NCBI GenBank assembly: GCA_025765595.1
Contig: JAIVFH010000006.1
Coordinates: 558,001 to 622,000, forward strand
Reading direction: 5' to 3'
DNA: 64,000 nucleotides
Origin: Obelidium mucronatum
Lineage: Eukaryota; Chytridiomycota; Chytridiomycetes; Chytridiales; Chytriomycetaceae
Position numbers and translations under genes: made by a program. Positions 47,359 to 58,713 of the stretch are shown in pieces. The notes under the pieces were generated by a model. The model did not search any database, had not been told where the DNA came from, and saw only the letters and a list, made by a program, of their open reading frames with translations. The stretch's first letter is position 1. Each line of letters opens with the position of its first letter.

Positions 47359-50300
47359 ATGGAAGAACCAACTTTAGCTGAACAGGCCGCTGCCACTTCA
47401 GCCCAAACTTTATCTTCAATCAAAGGTTCCAAAGTAGAACTCATAAGCAAATCAAAAGAATCTCTGGGCAATCTAATATCATCCGAAAAGGGGTCCACTT
47501 CCAAGCTATCCAACAAGGGTGGGGAAACGCCCCGAAACAATGATGACCAAAAGGAAATTGTTACAAACTCATCGGCACCAACTTCGGCAAGAGCGTCTCG
47601 TATTGGAAGCAAAGACAATTTGGCAGGATCACGACTTCTTGCTTCAAAAGAAGTTAACAAGAGTGGTGATAAGCTAACTTCAACTGCGCCACACAGTCAA
47701 TCCAATTTAGTAAAAAGTGCAACATCTAAAGCAGCAAGCAAGAGTAATATTCGAAATGCTGAATCAGTGTCTGCATTGAAGAAACCTTCTAGTATTATGG
47801 GTTCGACGCGGAAGTTGGAAAACCAGGAAGCGGCACCAAGCAAGAAAGAAAGTGCCGCTGGATCGAGAGCAGGGTCAAAAACGCTCTCAAGATCAGGTTC
47901 TTCTTCTGATCTTAAGTCCAGATTGGCATCCAAGACAGGAAGCCGAGTCGCCAGCAAACACCAGCTTCAACAGGAAGAGTCTCAACACTCATTTCACGGA
48001 AGTAGTACCAATTTATCCAAGGCACAAAGTAGTCAGAGTATTGGAAGGTGGATTTACTCATTTTTGCATTCAGATAGCTAATTAAACAACGTATAGTCGA
48101 GTTGATGACAATGATCCGTTGATCCAAGAGCTTCGTGACATTCTTGCCCAAACAGTTGAAGTTCCAACTAATGACGAGCCTGTCGGTACAGATGCTTGGG
48201 CAACAGACATTGTTCAACAAAATGAAGCAGAAGAAGCCATTGAGGAGCTATGCTGGGAATTAGCAAGAAGTATTATTAAAGAAGCCAAAAATGACTTGGC
48301 CAGTGAGCAAAGTGAGTGTTATTTGTCGGTGCTAAAAGGTCTAAGTTTGGATATTAAGGAGCTGCCGCAGATGATACAGAAGATACCAAATCCAAATCTG
48401 TGTCCAAATCGGGTGCAATGCCGGCTTCAAAACCTGCATCAAAGCCTGTGTCAAAACCGATATCAAAATCAGTGTCAAAGCCCGCTTCAGCAGCTTTGGC
48501 GTCTGCATATGCTCTAGATACAAAAACAACGTCAAGGCCCATTTCGAGACCCATGTCAAAGCCAGTTTCAAGACCGATCTCCAATCCAACATCAAACGTT
48601 GGATCAAAACCAGTTTCTAGAGTGGCATCAAAACCAATCTCAAGATCGGGCAGTCAAGCCGTGCTTGTTGAGGCCAAATCGAAGGTTGGAAGCCAAGCCG
48701 CTCTACAGAGATCGGATTCCAAAAATGTTACTGCGAGTACCGAACAACAATATTCAAAACCTGCGTCGAAATACTCTAGCCAAGCAAAGTTGCAAGGCAA
48801 TGCTTCAAAGGTTGGATCTGTGGTATTAAGTAATACCCAGTTACCTCAAGCCAATAGAGATGCATCCAAACAAGTTTCGAGCTCCAATATTCAAAGCAAT
48901 GCTCAAGATACAAATGCAACACCCAAGAACAGCTCAAAAGTGACAAGTACTGCTCACTTGCCTCAAGGTTATGATGCTGCCAACTCAAACCAGCATGTAT
49001 TAGACCAAGACACTGATGACAAATCTAAAAATATTTCAAAAGAGGCGAGTTTCGCAGAACAGCAGCACCAAGATGATACTGGTGCTGAATCACATTCTCT
49101 CAAAGCGAGTCAGCAAATACATCATACAGCTTCTAAAACAGCTTCCAAAGTTTCAAGCACATCACAACTCCCGAATGATGGAGTTGTAAAGACTGGATCG
49201 ACTCCAAAACAAGGGAGCCTGTCTGCATTGAATGGGGAAGAGAATGGTGATGAAGTGGGTACAAAGGCAACTACATCGGACGCTGTTGAGGAGCATGCTT
49301 CATCCAAGGTACCCTCGCAGTTACAAAGCTCTATAAATATTGCTCGTTCAGAATCCAAGCCAGCTTCAAAAGTATCCAGTCAGTTGGTACTAAACCAACC
49401 AAATTCCAAGCCAATGTCAAAAGCGCCAAGTCATGCTGCACTCTCCAAAAGTCAGACGGGATCAAACCATGCATCAAAAGCAGGAAGTCAATCCATTTTG
49501 AAGGAAGTCAAGAGCTCGAAACCGATTTCCAGAGCGGATAGTCTAAGAGAACACACTCTTGAAGACGTCCACAAAGCTACTTCAAATCCAGCATCAAAAA
49601 CTGGCAGCCAGTTGGCACTGGGCTCCGTGGGTTCCAATGCCGATGTGGGATCGTCAAGGCCAGTCACATCCAAACCTGTTTCAAAAGAAGGAAGCCGCTC
49701 TGAGTTGAATGAAAAGTCTGAATCGGTCTCGAAATTGGTGAACGATCATCAAGCTCCACGTTCAAATACAACCAGCAACATACCTCTTGAAAACGGAGAA
49801 AATATCGATGAAAATGCCCTTTCCACCGGATCCAAAACGGCAAGCGGCAATGAACTTTCTCAACATGCTTCGTCCAACCAGGACCCCATAGATCGAACTG
49901 GCAAACATAACTCCGAACCTTCGTCAAAGATGGGCAGTACGCACATAATAAACAGTCACAACGGAACAAAGGCTGCATCCAGATCAGGAAGCCAAATTCT
50001 GCAAAAAGAAGAGCCAAAAGCTGCCAGCAGATCTATGCTGAAGGAAGATACAGAATCTAACATCGCCTCAACTGATGTTGAGTTGGAAAAACCCTTGAAC
50101 GGGGCATTAGAGCAAAATTCGGAAGCCAATGACAAATATAATTCAACAGCAAGTAACAAAAATCTCGCGAGTAAAAATTTAAGTCAATCTAATTTGGTCA
50201 AGGGTTCCCAATCCCATGTTTTGGCTCAGGCAGACTCAGCAATTGCGCACTCACAGAGCAAAATCAACTCTTATTTGCCAAACAGTGAGGGAGGAATTCA

Positions 50301-53300
50301 ACAGGTCAATGATACTGCCACTGCATCAATTTCGAAAGCAGGTAGCCGGCAAATTGTCAGCCAAAGCCAATCAAGCAAGCCAGCATCAAAGCCCGAATCC
50401 AAACGCACAAGTCAAGTCACTTCTAGAGTCACGAACGAAGTGCAATCCAACTTGTCAAAACCACCAAGTGTTTCAAATATTCACCAACAAAGAGCAGAGT
50501 CCAAAACGATGTCAAAATCGGGTAGCAATTCTGCACTAGAAGATGGGTCAACGAAACTGTCTCATACCACCAGTAAAGGTGCGCTTGCCGATGACTCTTA
50601 TGAAATAGCCGGTCACAATAGTTCTGGTTCTGAGCAAGTTGTCCATTCGGAATCTAAGACATTGCATTCCAGTATTTCTCAGTTGGAAGAAAAGCAAGGA
50701 ACACACTCGAAAACATCAACCAAACAAGGTTCAAAGACAGTTTCTAAACCGACATCAAAGCCAGTCTCAAAGCCAGCTTCCAAAACCGTCTCAAAACCCG
50801 TCTCAAAACCGTCTTCGCGGCCAGGATCCAAACCGGTTTCAAAAATTTCTAGCCAAAACGGATCAGCCGAGCATTTGGATAAAGAGCACCATGAGAAGTA
50901 TGAGCCGCACGAACATAGTAGATTAGTTCAAGAAATATCTGCAGATAACGAAAGCGAAGAATTAACCAGCAATGCAGAAGCTGTCAACGAAACGGTTTCA
51001 AGCACTCTGTCCAAAGGGCCGTCAAACGCAGCTTCAATTTCAAGCTCAAAACCAGTATCACAACCAGCATCAAAGGCAGCATCACGGCCAATATCAAAGC
51101 CAGTGACTGCAACTCACTCTAAAAGCCAGCTGAATAACCAAAATGAATACTCAGGAGAATCAGATGCGGCCTATGCCGAAGAATTTGAGCAACACAATGA
51201 AGCCGAAGAAATTAAGCCTGCTTCTCAGCACAATGTTGCAGAAGCTTTCACTGACGATCACGCACTAAATTATGAAGAGGAATTTGAATCCAGCAATCCA
51301 AATGAGCAAATGCAATCCACATCGAAACCTGCCTCCAATCCAGTTTCCAAACCAGCTTCTAAACCAAATTCCAGACCAATTAGTCACAGAGCGTCTAGCC
51401 TTCTTCTTAGTGGTGGAACAAATTCAAATAGCAAGACAGGACTCACTGGAGACTATGAAGAAGTTGTAACGAGTGAGCCCGTTGAGCGGTCCTCGATGAA
51501 TAATTTACGAAGAGATTCCAAAAACGGCCCCGAATATAAATCCGAAGAGTTTTATGACACCGTTGAAGAACAACAAGTTGAGACTCATCGTACCCCATTG
51601 AAAACTAGTCAAACGGCATCCAGAATCTCATCCATGGCGTCTTCTAAAGCAGCAAGCAAGAATGGATCGAAAGCCGATGTATCTCAGAATAGTGCGCCAG
51701 ATGCCAGTTATTATGAAGACGTTGCGTCTGGATCTGTATCCAAGCCGTCATCTAAACCTGCATCAAAGCCCTCATCTCGACCAGGGTCGAATTTGGCATC
51801 CAAACGAGCCAGTAAATATGGTTCCAAAAGTATGTTATCTCATGAAGTTACTTCATCCATCGAAGGGACGAATGAATATCAGGACGAGCCTCTCTCTAAT
51901 GCCGCCCAAACACACACAGCTGAAGCAGCATACGATCTTGACGAGTTTGATGCAGACCAACAAGAATCGGAAACTGTCGGACAGCATCCGCCAGTCGAAG
52001 ATCAAGTCCCCGGACCTCCAAGCAAGCGTTCATCATCCACAAAGGTTGTAGAGTCTGGTTCTCGAACAATGAGTCGACAAGTGAGCGCAAACTTGGCAAC
52101 TAATTCGAAGAGAGCGTCGAATGCAAGTCAACGAAACTCCAAAACAGTTGCATCAGAGCTGGAAAGCACGCCTGCAGAGAACGATTACACTTTTGATGAA
52201 TTCGATGAAGCTCATCAAAAGGCTCCAAGTAAACAAGCTTCTGTTGCCAAGCTTGCTGATGCTAATCCAGGAAAGGAATCAAAAACCTCAAGTCGACCAG
52301 CCTCGGCAAGACCCGCATCCGCAAAACCTGGCAGCCAGCACGGCTCTAAAGCATTTGTATCAGAGCAAGAAAGCACGCCTGCAGAAAACGAATACTCGTT
52401 TGATGAATTCGATGAAGTTCTTCAAAAGGCTCCGAGCAAGCAAATGTCTATTGCTAAGCTAGTTGATTCCAATCCAAAAAAAGAATCAAAATCCTCAAGT
52501 CGGCCGGCTTCCGCAAGACCTGTGTCGGCGAAACCTGGATCTCACAGTATTTCAAAAAGTACAAGCCAGCACCACTCCAAGTCCAACATTGCTGAACAGG
52601 GTGGAAATGAATACAATTTTGATGATTTTGATATTGGAGGAATATCTTCAAATGAAGTTTTGGATCCAGGAGCTCCTGGAAGCATTAAAAACCTCGAAGA
52701 AACTGCCGTGGCGAATTCAATCGTTCCAGCTGAAGTCGCCACCAATGACGATGATGAATATGACTTTTCTTACAATGATTCGAGTATTCCATCCCATATT
52801 GTATCAAGCGCCCTGATTGATGGTTTGTTCTTTTACATCCATTTTCAAGTTTTTAAAAACACTTGTCCAAGCAGATACCTACAAGTCCAGCACTAGATCG
52901 CTAAGATCTTTAAAAAACAGTTCTGGAAATTTGCCGGGCTCCAGGGAGTGCATGAGTGTGAAGGATTCAAGTAAATCACACTCCAAGTCAAAGCTGTCAA
53001 ACAGTATCACTGACAGTACCAAGCTGGATGAAGATAGAGTCTTTAAACGGCCTCAAAGTGCTAAAGCCAAGGTCGGCTGTTTTGATTTGATTGATTGGAG
53101 ATCTATTTCAATTGACGAGTTTTTATTTGATTACAGGTTGAATCTGTTGTTGAACCAAAAGAGTATCAACCACCCGTAACCATTCAGCAGCGGTCGCCAG
53201 AAATAAACTATGTCGGACTTGTTGCTAACCTCAGACGGGAAATATCTGCTTTGCGAAAAGAAATGGGCATTCGAGATGATGCAATTGTTGGGCTGAAGGA

Positions 53301-54347
53301 GCGTGAACATGACCTCAGAGCGTACGTTGACGCGTCAAAAACGAAGGGAAAAGATTCTATTGACAAAAACACTCGTATTCTGTTGGACCGACAGAAGAAG
53401 GTAAACTTTGATGGTCAATGAATCAAAAATTGATGCTGTTTATGAAACTTTAAGGCGTATCAAATTCTTGTCGCGAAATTGAGACGAGAAATTCGGCGCT
53501 TGAACTTCCAAAAGAACTCGCTCTCTGATCCGTTGATTGAATCTAAATACTTCCCATACTTGCCACGCACTCCATATGGCTCGTCATCACGCACTCCCCC
53601 CTATGGAATCATTGGAAACTTACCGCAGCGGTCTTCGGATTATTTCCCTCTCAATCCACCACCTCCAACTGGAAACCATATTGAGAGTGGAAATCGGTGG
53701 TGGTGGGGATCTGGGCCAGACTTGTCCTCCCACAGTAAGTAGTGCCTGCAAGATATCGTTCACTTTGTTAAAATAATATTTTTAGTTCCTCCAAGAAAAA
53801 CTTCCAAAAGGCCTGTTACCGGTGCTCGAACTGATGGTTCAGCAGTTGCAAGCAACGACTTGCAAGTTGTGCCAAACGCTGAGGCAAATTCAACCGTCAA
53901 AATGCCACTCATTGCAAATAGACTGCAGCAGCTGATCGACGATTACACACAAGGAGAGGCGCGCGTCGGGGATAGGGGATGCGTCGTCATCAATAACGAG
54001 CGTGTACTTGGTTTGTGACCAGTTAAAATTTTACTGCCAATTACTGAAACCTGTTTTTTCTTTACTCAGGAATGGTTAAATACGTTGGAATTTTCGATCC
54101 GTATCCTGAATCTGGGCTATGGTGCGGCATCAAGCTTGATCGACCATGTGAGTTTGGTTTGGTTGTGAGGCTGAAAGCTTTTTCTAACAAGCATATTCCA
54201 ATAGTGGGTAAGCATGATGGTGTTGTTCGAGGAAAAAGATACTTCACTTGTGAGGAGAACCATGGTTTATTTGTTAAACTGGAGAAGATTATTCCGATGG
54301 GACCCGCAGGTGGCAAAAGGCTATCCACAACACGGGCAGCAACGTAG
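47359..54347 (+). CDS. Giant Ser/Lys/Pro-repeat protein with C-terminal CAP-Gly domain, about 2,180 aa
   Basis: Nine or so exons, dominated by 48361-52821. Residues about 1-1,800 are very low in complexity: dozens of SKPxSK, ASKxxSK and SRPxS units broken by short acidic Tyr/Phe motifs (YSFDEFDE, YNFDDFD, YEEEFE). The 3' exons encode a coiled coil (VGLVANLRREISALRKEMG; AYQILVAKLRREIRRLN), a Pro-rich linker and a CAP-Gly domain: GMVKYVGIF, GLWCGIKLDRP, VGKHDGVVRGKRYF and NHGLFVKLEKI. The core GKNDG motif is GKHDG here. CAP-Gly domains bind the EEY/F tails of tubulin and EB proteins, so this is probably a microtubule-associated protein, with the basic repeat giving extra lattice affinity (inference). 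Confidence 0.85.
52162..52575 (+). repeat. Tandem 207-bp (69-codon) repeat inside the CAP-Gly gene
   Basis: Two adjacent copies start at 52162 and 52369 with GAA AGC ACG CCT GCA. Each encodes STPAEN(D/E)Y(T/S)FDEFDE, a KAPSKQ segment, AKL, and SRPASARPxSAKPGS. The copies are clearly diverged, so this is an older duplication that kept frame. Confidence 0.85.
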
Positions 54348-54500
54348 CTTTTCCCTGTGATTTTATTTAACATATTTTGTTTTCTTCGCTTATACCCAAA
54401 CATGAAAACTGTTGTTTATTTTATTGCTGTTCTCTCCAAAAAAAAAAAAAGATGCGAATTCTATAGAAGTACGAAAATGAACAAAAGACAACTAAAATAA

Positions 54501-55660
54501 TTAATTAGGACTCCATCCAACAGGTGCTGCTCCCGGAGCGGCAATAAGCTTCTTGTTGGCTACTGGGGATGGCTCAAGTGATGACATGACCCGAGGTTTT
54601 GATTCAACTGCGTTTGTCTGATTCACAAATCTTACTTTTGGCTTTTCTTCGCGTGCTGGGGCGATGGGGGGAGCAACTGGTGATGAAGATTCCAGTTTTT
54701 TCAAGTTTAAGTCTGCTACTCCTTTGATGGCATGGTCAAGCTCTTGTTGAGCAGCTACTTCTCTTCGACTCTTTTTCTCCCCTGATTTGGTACTTCCCGT
54801 TCTGGTCGTAATTCCTTCCCCAAACTCATTTCTCCAAGAGCTGATTTTAGGACCTTGACTCAGAAACTTTGTCATTTTGAATAAGGTTTTTGGGTCCTTG
54901 TCAACCAAAAGCAATTTCTTGGGCTTGTTTTCCATAATATCACTCCTTCTCTGTGATGGTGTAGCCAGCGTCTTTTTCTTCAGACGTTTCTTTTCGTGTT
55001 GCGTACTCATTGCGTTACGTTTCACTTCTTGTGCAATCCATTCACGTTGATATTTATCAGTCATGAGATATGCCACTGGAGTGGAAGGGCTGTTGATACA
55101 CACGTTTAGACGCCAACTATTAATCGCTTAATATTATATGGTTTACCGTGTTGGCATCCCATATACAAAGTTAGGATCATTATCATGTGGCAGGGTGCCC
55201 AGTAATTTCATTTTTCTTGCCTCGGCACTGGTCAAGGCTTCACCATTTGCCCCAGCTGCACCAACACCGTCACTCCCGAAAAGATTATGATCTCCAATCT
55301 TCATACGAACAGGGTGCTCTTTACGATAGTCTCGAATAGCGCGAGGACTTAAAATCCCTTGTTTCGCAGTGTTGCGATTCATTGTAATGTAATCAAGGGC
55401 GGGTACTGCATGTTTTGATGTAGCCTTTACGTTCCAGTGTTGAAGAACTGAATAATAGAGAAGAAACGCCGTTAGCCGTGTGTTAGCTCGATTTGGATGG
55501 TAACAACTATCTAACCTTGTGCTGCACACTCTTCTGGGTTTCTGTCCACTTTTTTCCCATAAATATGATCATCGCCGGGTAGATCAAATACAGTTGGTCT
55601 AGTTTTTCCAACGCTATCTTTAACCAGCAACGGATTTGACGTGAACGAAGAAGCACCCAT
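54501..55660 (-). CDS. CFAP77: CFAP77-like axonemal protein, 344 aa
   Basis: Exons 55660-55516, 55447-55147 and 55089-54501 sum to 345 codons. The N-terminal two thirds match the CFAP77 pattern as I know it: SNPLLVKDSVGKTRPTVFDL, DDHIYGKK, HWNVKATSKHA, DYITMNRNTAKQG, NFVYGMPTRPSTPVAYLMTD and YQREWIAQEV. CFAP77 is a ciliary doublet-microtubule protein. The C-terminal 150 residues are a basic, Ser/Pro-rich tail. Its presence implies a flagellated stage. It is divergent from the next gene by about 265 bp. Confidence 0.78.
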
Positions 55661-55924
55661 TTTGCGGAGAGTTGAAGAAACGGGTCTTTCAAGGAAGATG
55701 GGCAGTTGGTTGAGTTCAAAGGAGAAGGGATTTTCACTGACAATTTTATTCTTCCATTTCACTCGCTTGGCAAAAAAAGAATACAAAAAAGCACCACCAA
55801 CTGAAAAGCGCAGCACAATAGTACTGCGCCGCATTCTCCATCGACCATTCACCTGTCAGCCAATTCTTCACTCTTCCCAGCTTTCAGACTTGCTCTTTCT
55901 TGCACGCAACGCACCTTGCGCAGC

Positions 55925-57495
55925 ATGGCGGACATCGAACTCGGATTCGGACTCGGACTCGGACTCAGCGAGGTCGGCAGCGGCAGCGGCAGCGAGTAAG
56001 TCGTTGTTTTTCGAGTCGGCGCGGGAAACCACGCTGACGGTTTTCCTGCGCAAACAGCGGCGCCGACGACTCGCGGCGCGCCGCGAAACGCGCAAAGAGC
56101 GGCGCCAGCCGCAAGGCGCCGAAGCCGAAAGCAAAAAAGCAGCCGAAGAAAGCCGCAAAGAAAACAACGAAGCCGCGCGCGAAAGACGCCTCCGCCGCCA
56201 CGTCCGTGCCCGCAACGATTCCCACTTTGACGGTGCGCGAAGACGGCATCGAGTGGATTGAATTCACGTACGAAGTAAAGGGCCAGGCGACTCAGTTTGA
56301 AATTAGAACTGATATTGAAGGTGTTGACGTTGACCTGCACATGGACAAGGACTGGAAGATTGCAAACTGCATTTATGCTGGCGCAAATGTACCACAAGAA
56401 TCATGTGAGTTGCTTCTTTTCTGTCATCGTTTTTCTCATGAGTACCAACAGATAAAGGGAATCGGTACGAGTACGAGAGCTCCGCCAACATTACTGGATG
56501 GAAACTTTGCCACATTAATCCATTTCTTTGTGGTCAAAAGGGTCTCATTCAGCGAGCAGTCGATAGTTTTCGCAACAGGTAGCCGAAAATTTTTGTATTT
56601 ATGTGTTCTGACTACACTACTTGCAAGGTTCCCGGATCTTCGTTCGAGACGTGTGGTCAGACAAGAAAAGTATTTGAATGGAACTTTGCGCCAACGAGCT
56701 ATACCCAAAACGGGAGTCGCTACTCCAAGTCTCAAAGATTCTGCAGAGTTGAACAAGCAGAGCATCACTCCATACCATGCAGATCAAGAAAATGGTGCAT
56801 TTCTTCAATTGTGTACTCCTCAGTTTTTCAGTCCTTCTATGGGGGAGTATCATCAAGACACACCAAAGCCACTACAAACCCCCTTACTATCCATCTCAGC
56901 TGCTATTCAAACACCAAACTCTGCTTTGCCTAATGGAAACATGTCCAGCCAGATTGCACAGCATTTGGCAACAAAAAGCAGACAACCAAAATCCCTATCT
57001 TTGGAAACAATTGTGGCTGTTAAGCCCCATAAACTGCGTGCTCAAGTAGATATTGAGCGCGTCGATATCATATTGTCAAACACACCGCTTTCCGCCTTTG
57101 GAATTGATACTTCAACACTCGTTTGTGGCGGTGGTGGTGGGGCAGATGACGCGAAAGACAACATCAAGCGCTTTGCAAGCTCACATGCGTTTCGATACGG
57201 AAATTGTGTTTTTCCTCGTGCTTTGAATGGTTTGAGTAATTTTTGGGAGGAAATTAAAGAGTGCGGACTTTCCGAATTGTACACCTACTACCTACCAAAT
57301 GGTACGGTGGAGTATGATTGGGAGGGCTTAAAGTTGAGATACGAGCATGAAGTATTCATGAATGAAATTGCTTGGAGAATTGCTGTGTTGAATCGGAAGG
57401 GTCTGACTTGTGAAGAGTATGGTGGAAATGGTTGTAAGGAGTTTTTACAAAGAGCTTTGGATGTGTACCGCTTACGTTTCTTCAAAGAAGAATAA
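55925..57495 (+). CDS. Unknown protein with histone-H1-like basic N-terminus
   Basis: Exon 1 is 55925-55995 and exon 2 starts at 56058; further introns lie near 56407-56451 and 56577-56627. The N-terminus begins with a Gly/Leu/Ser-rich stretch. About 55 residues of Lys/Ala/Pro/Arg follow (as in KAPKPKAKKQPKKAAKKTTK), resembling an H1 tail and encoded in a GC island. A beta-rich domain follows (IEWIEFTYEVKG ... DVDLHMDKDW), then a compact motif GWKLCHINPFLCGQKGLIQR with AVDSFRNRF. Past a linker, a second conserved-looking domain carries DIILSNTPLSAFGI, FWEEIKECGLSELY and YEHEVFMNEIAWRIAVLNR. I do not recognise the family. A nuclear, DNA-associated role is inference from the tail. Confidence 0.72.
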
Positions 57496-57644
57496 CGTGT
57501 GGTAGTTTAATTAAGGGTGTGAGTGATATATCTGTTTTTTTATATTAACCTGCATTGTTTTCATTCGAAGTCAAGTATTATTATCATCGTGAATAAATAT
57601 ATTTATCAACCAAAAGTATGCTGCATGCATTGATTTATTCAATT

Positions 57645-58663
57645 TTAAACTTCAAAAGTAATTTTATAGCTTCCATCCCAATCCTGAAGTGGGGGAGGGT
57701 GCTCTACATACAAAAGGCACCTTTGCATCATTGCCTTGCTTGGGCCATCGTCTTGAATGACATTAAGAGCACTTTCAAAAAACTCTGATGCGGTTTTATA
57801 CTGCCTTCGTCGATATAGAGTCAATCCCTTTGCATATAACTCAAGAACTTCCAAGATTTGATCAGATCTTCCATCTACTTTCCTTCCATACAATGCAAAA
57901 ACTTTGATGGGATCTGTGCAAACTACAGTCTTGACCTTAAATCTGATTGTATCAAGTTCGCGCCAATGAAAATCGCCGTTCACTTGCTTTTGGGATTGTT
58001 CAGTGACTACAATGTCTGTGTTGTAAATTTGTGTCAGGCACTCCATGTACTTGGCAATTGAAACAGTCTCGCCAATTCGGACGATTTCTGCTCGTTCGGG
58101 ACATCCGATATAGGCATTGAAAATCTGATTTGATAAGCCAAAAAAAAAAAGGATCATGTGTTAGAAGTATTGATTGTTTTTTTTTTTTTTTTTCACATAC
58201 TGGTCCAGTATTGATACCAATGCTTATCGGTACCGCTTCCTTTTCACACTCCACTAGTCGCGAATTCAGCTTTTGGAGACCCTCCTTCAACTTCAAAGCA
58301 CAGTCACATGCTTTATAGGTATCCATTGGGGTTTGTGACAAGGCTCCAAATATAGCTACAGTCAGGCCATGAACGTACTTATCAACGACACCTTTTTTTT
58401 GGGGGGGGGTTGTTGATTGTTGAGGGTTTCGGAGCAGAACAAAATTTGAAATCAACACTCTTACCTTCGCCAGCTGTTATGCAATTTAGGGTGTCTTCAA
58501 AATGCTGATTCATCCAAGGCACCAGCTTCTCTGGTTCCAATGTTTCAGAAAGTGGTACATACTGCCGAATGTTTGAGAATAACACTGCCACATTGATTCG
58601 CGATCCGCCCAACTCGCTTCCGTTTTCTGCCAGAACTCGATTGGCAAGTTCTGGGGTAATATA

Positions 58664-58713
<50 letters not shown>

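Noticed and set aside
48341..48607. Repeat-like short frames antisense and out of frame in the CAP-Gly gene
   Set aside because: They mirror the SKP codon repeat in other frames and have no independent support.
48400..52640. Dense short repeats considered as a CRISPR array or satellite
   Set aside because: The repeats are imperfect, codon-phased and without spacers. They encode SKPxSK units in one long frame.
58666..58712. Poly(T) run considered as a retroposed gene tail
   Set aside because: It lies within an intron with no adjacent intronless gene copy; homopolymer slippage is the simpler explanation.
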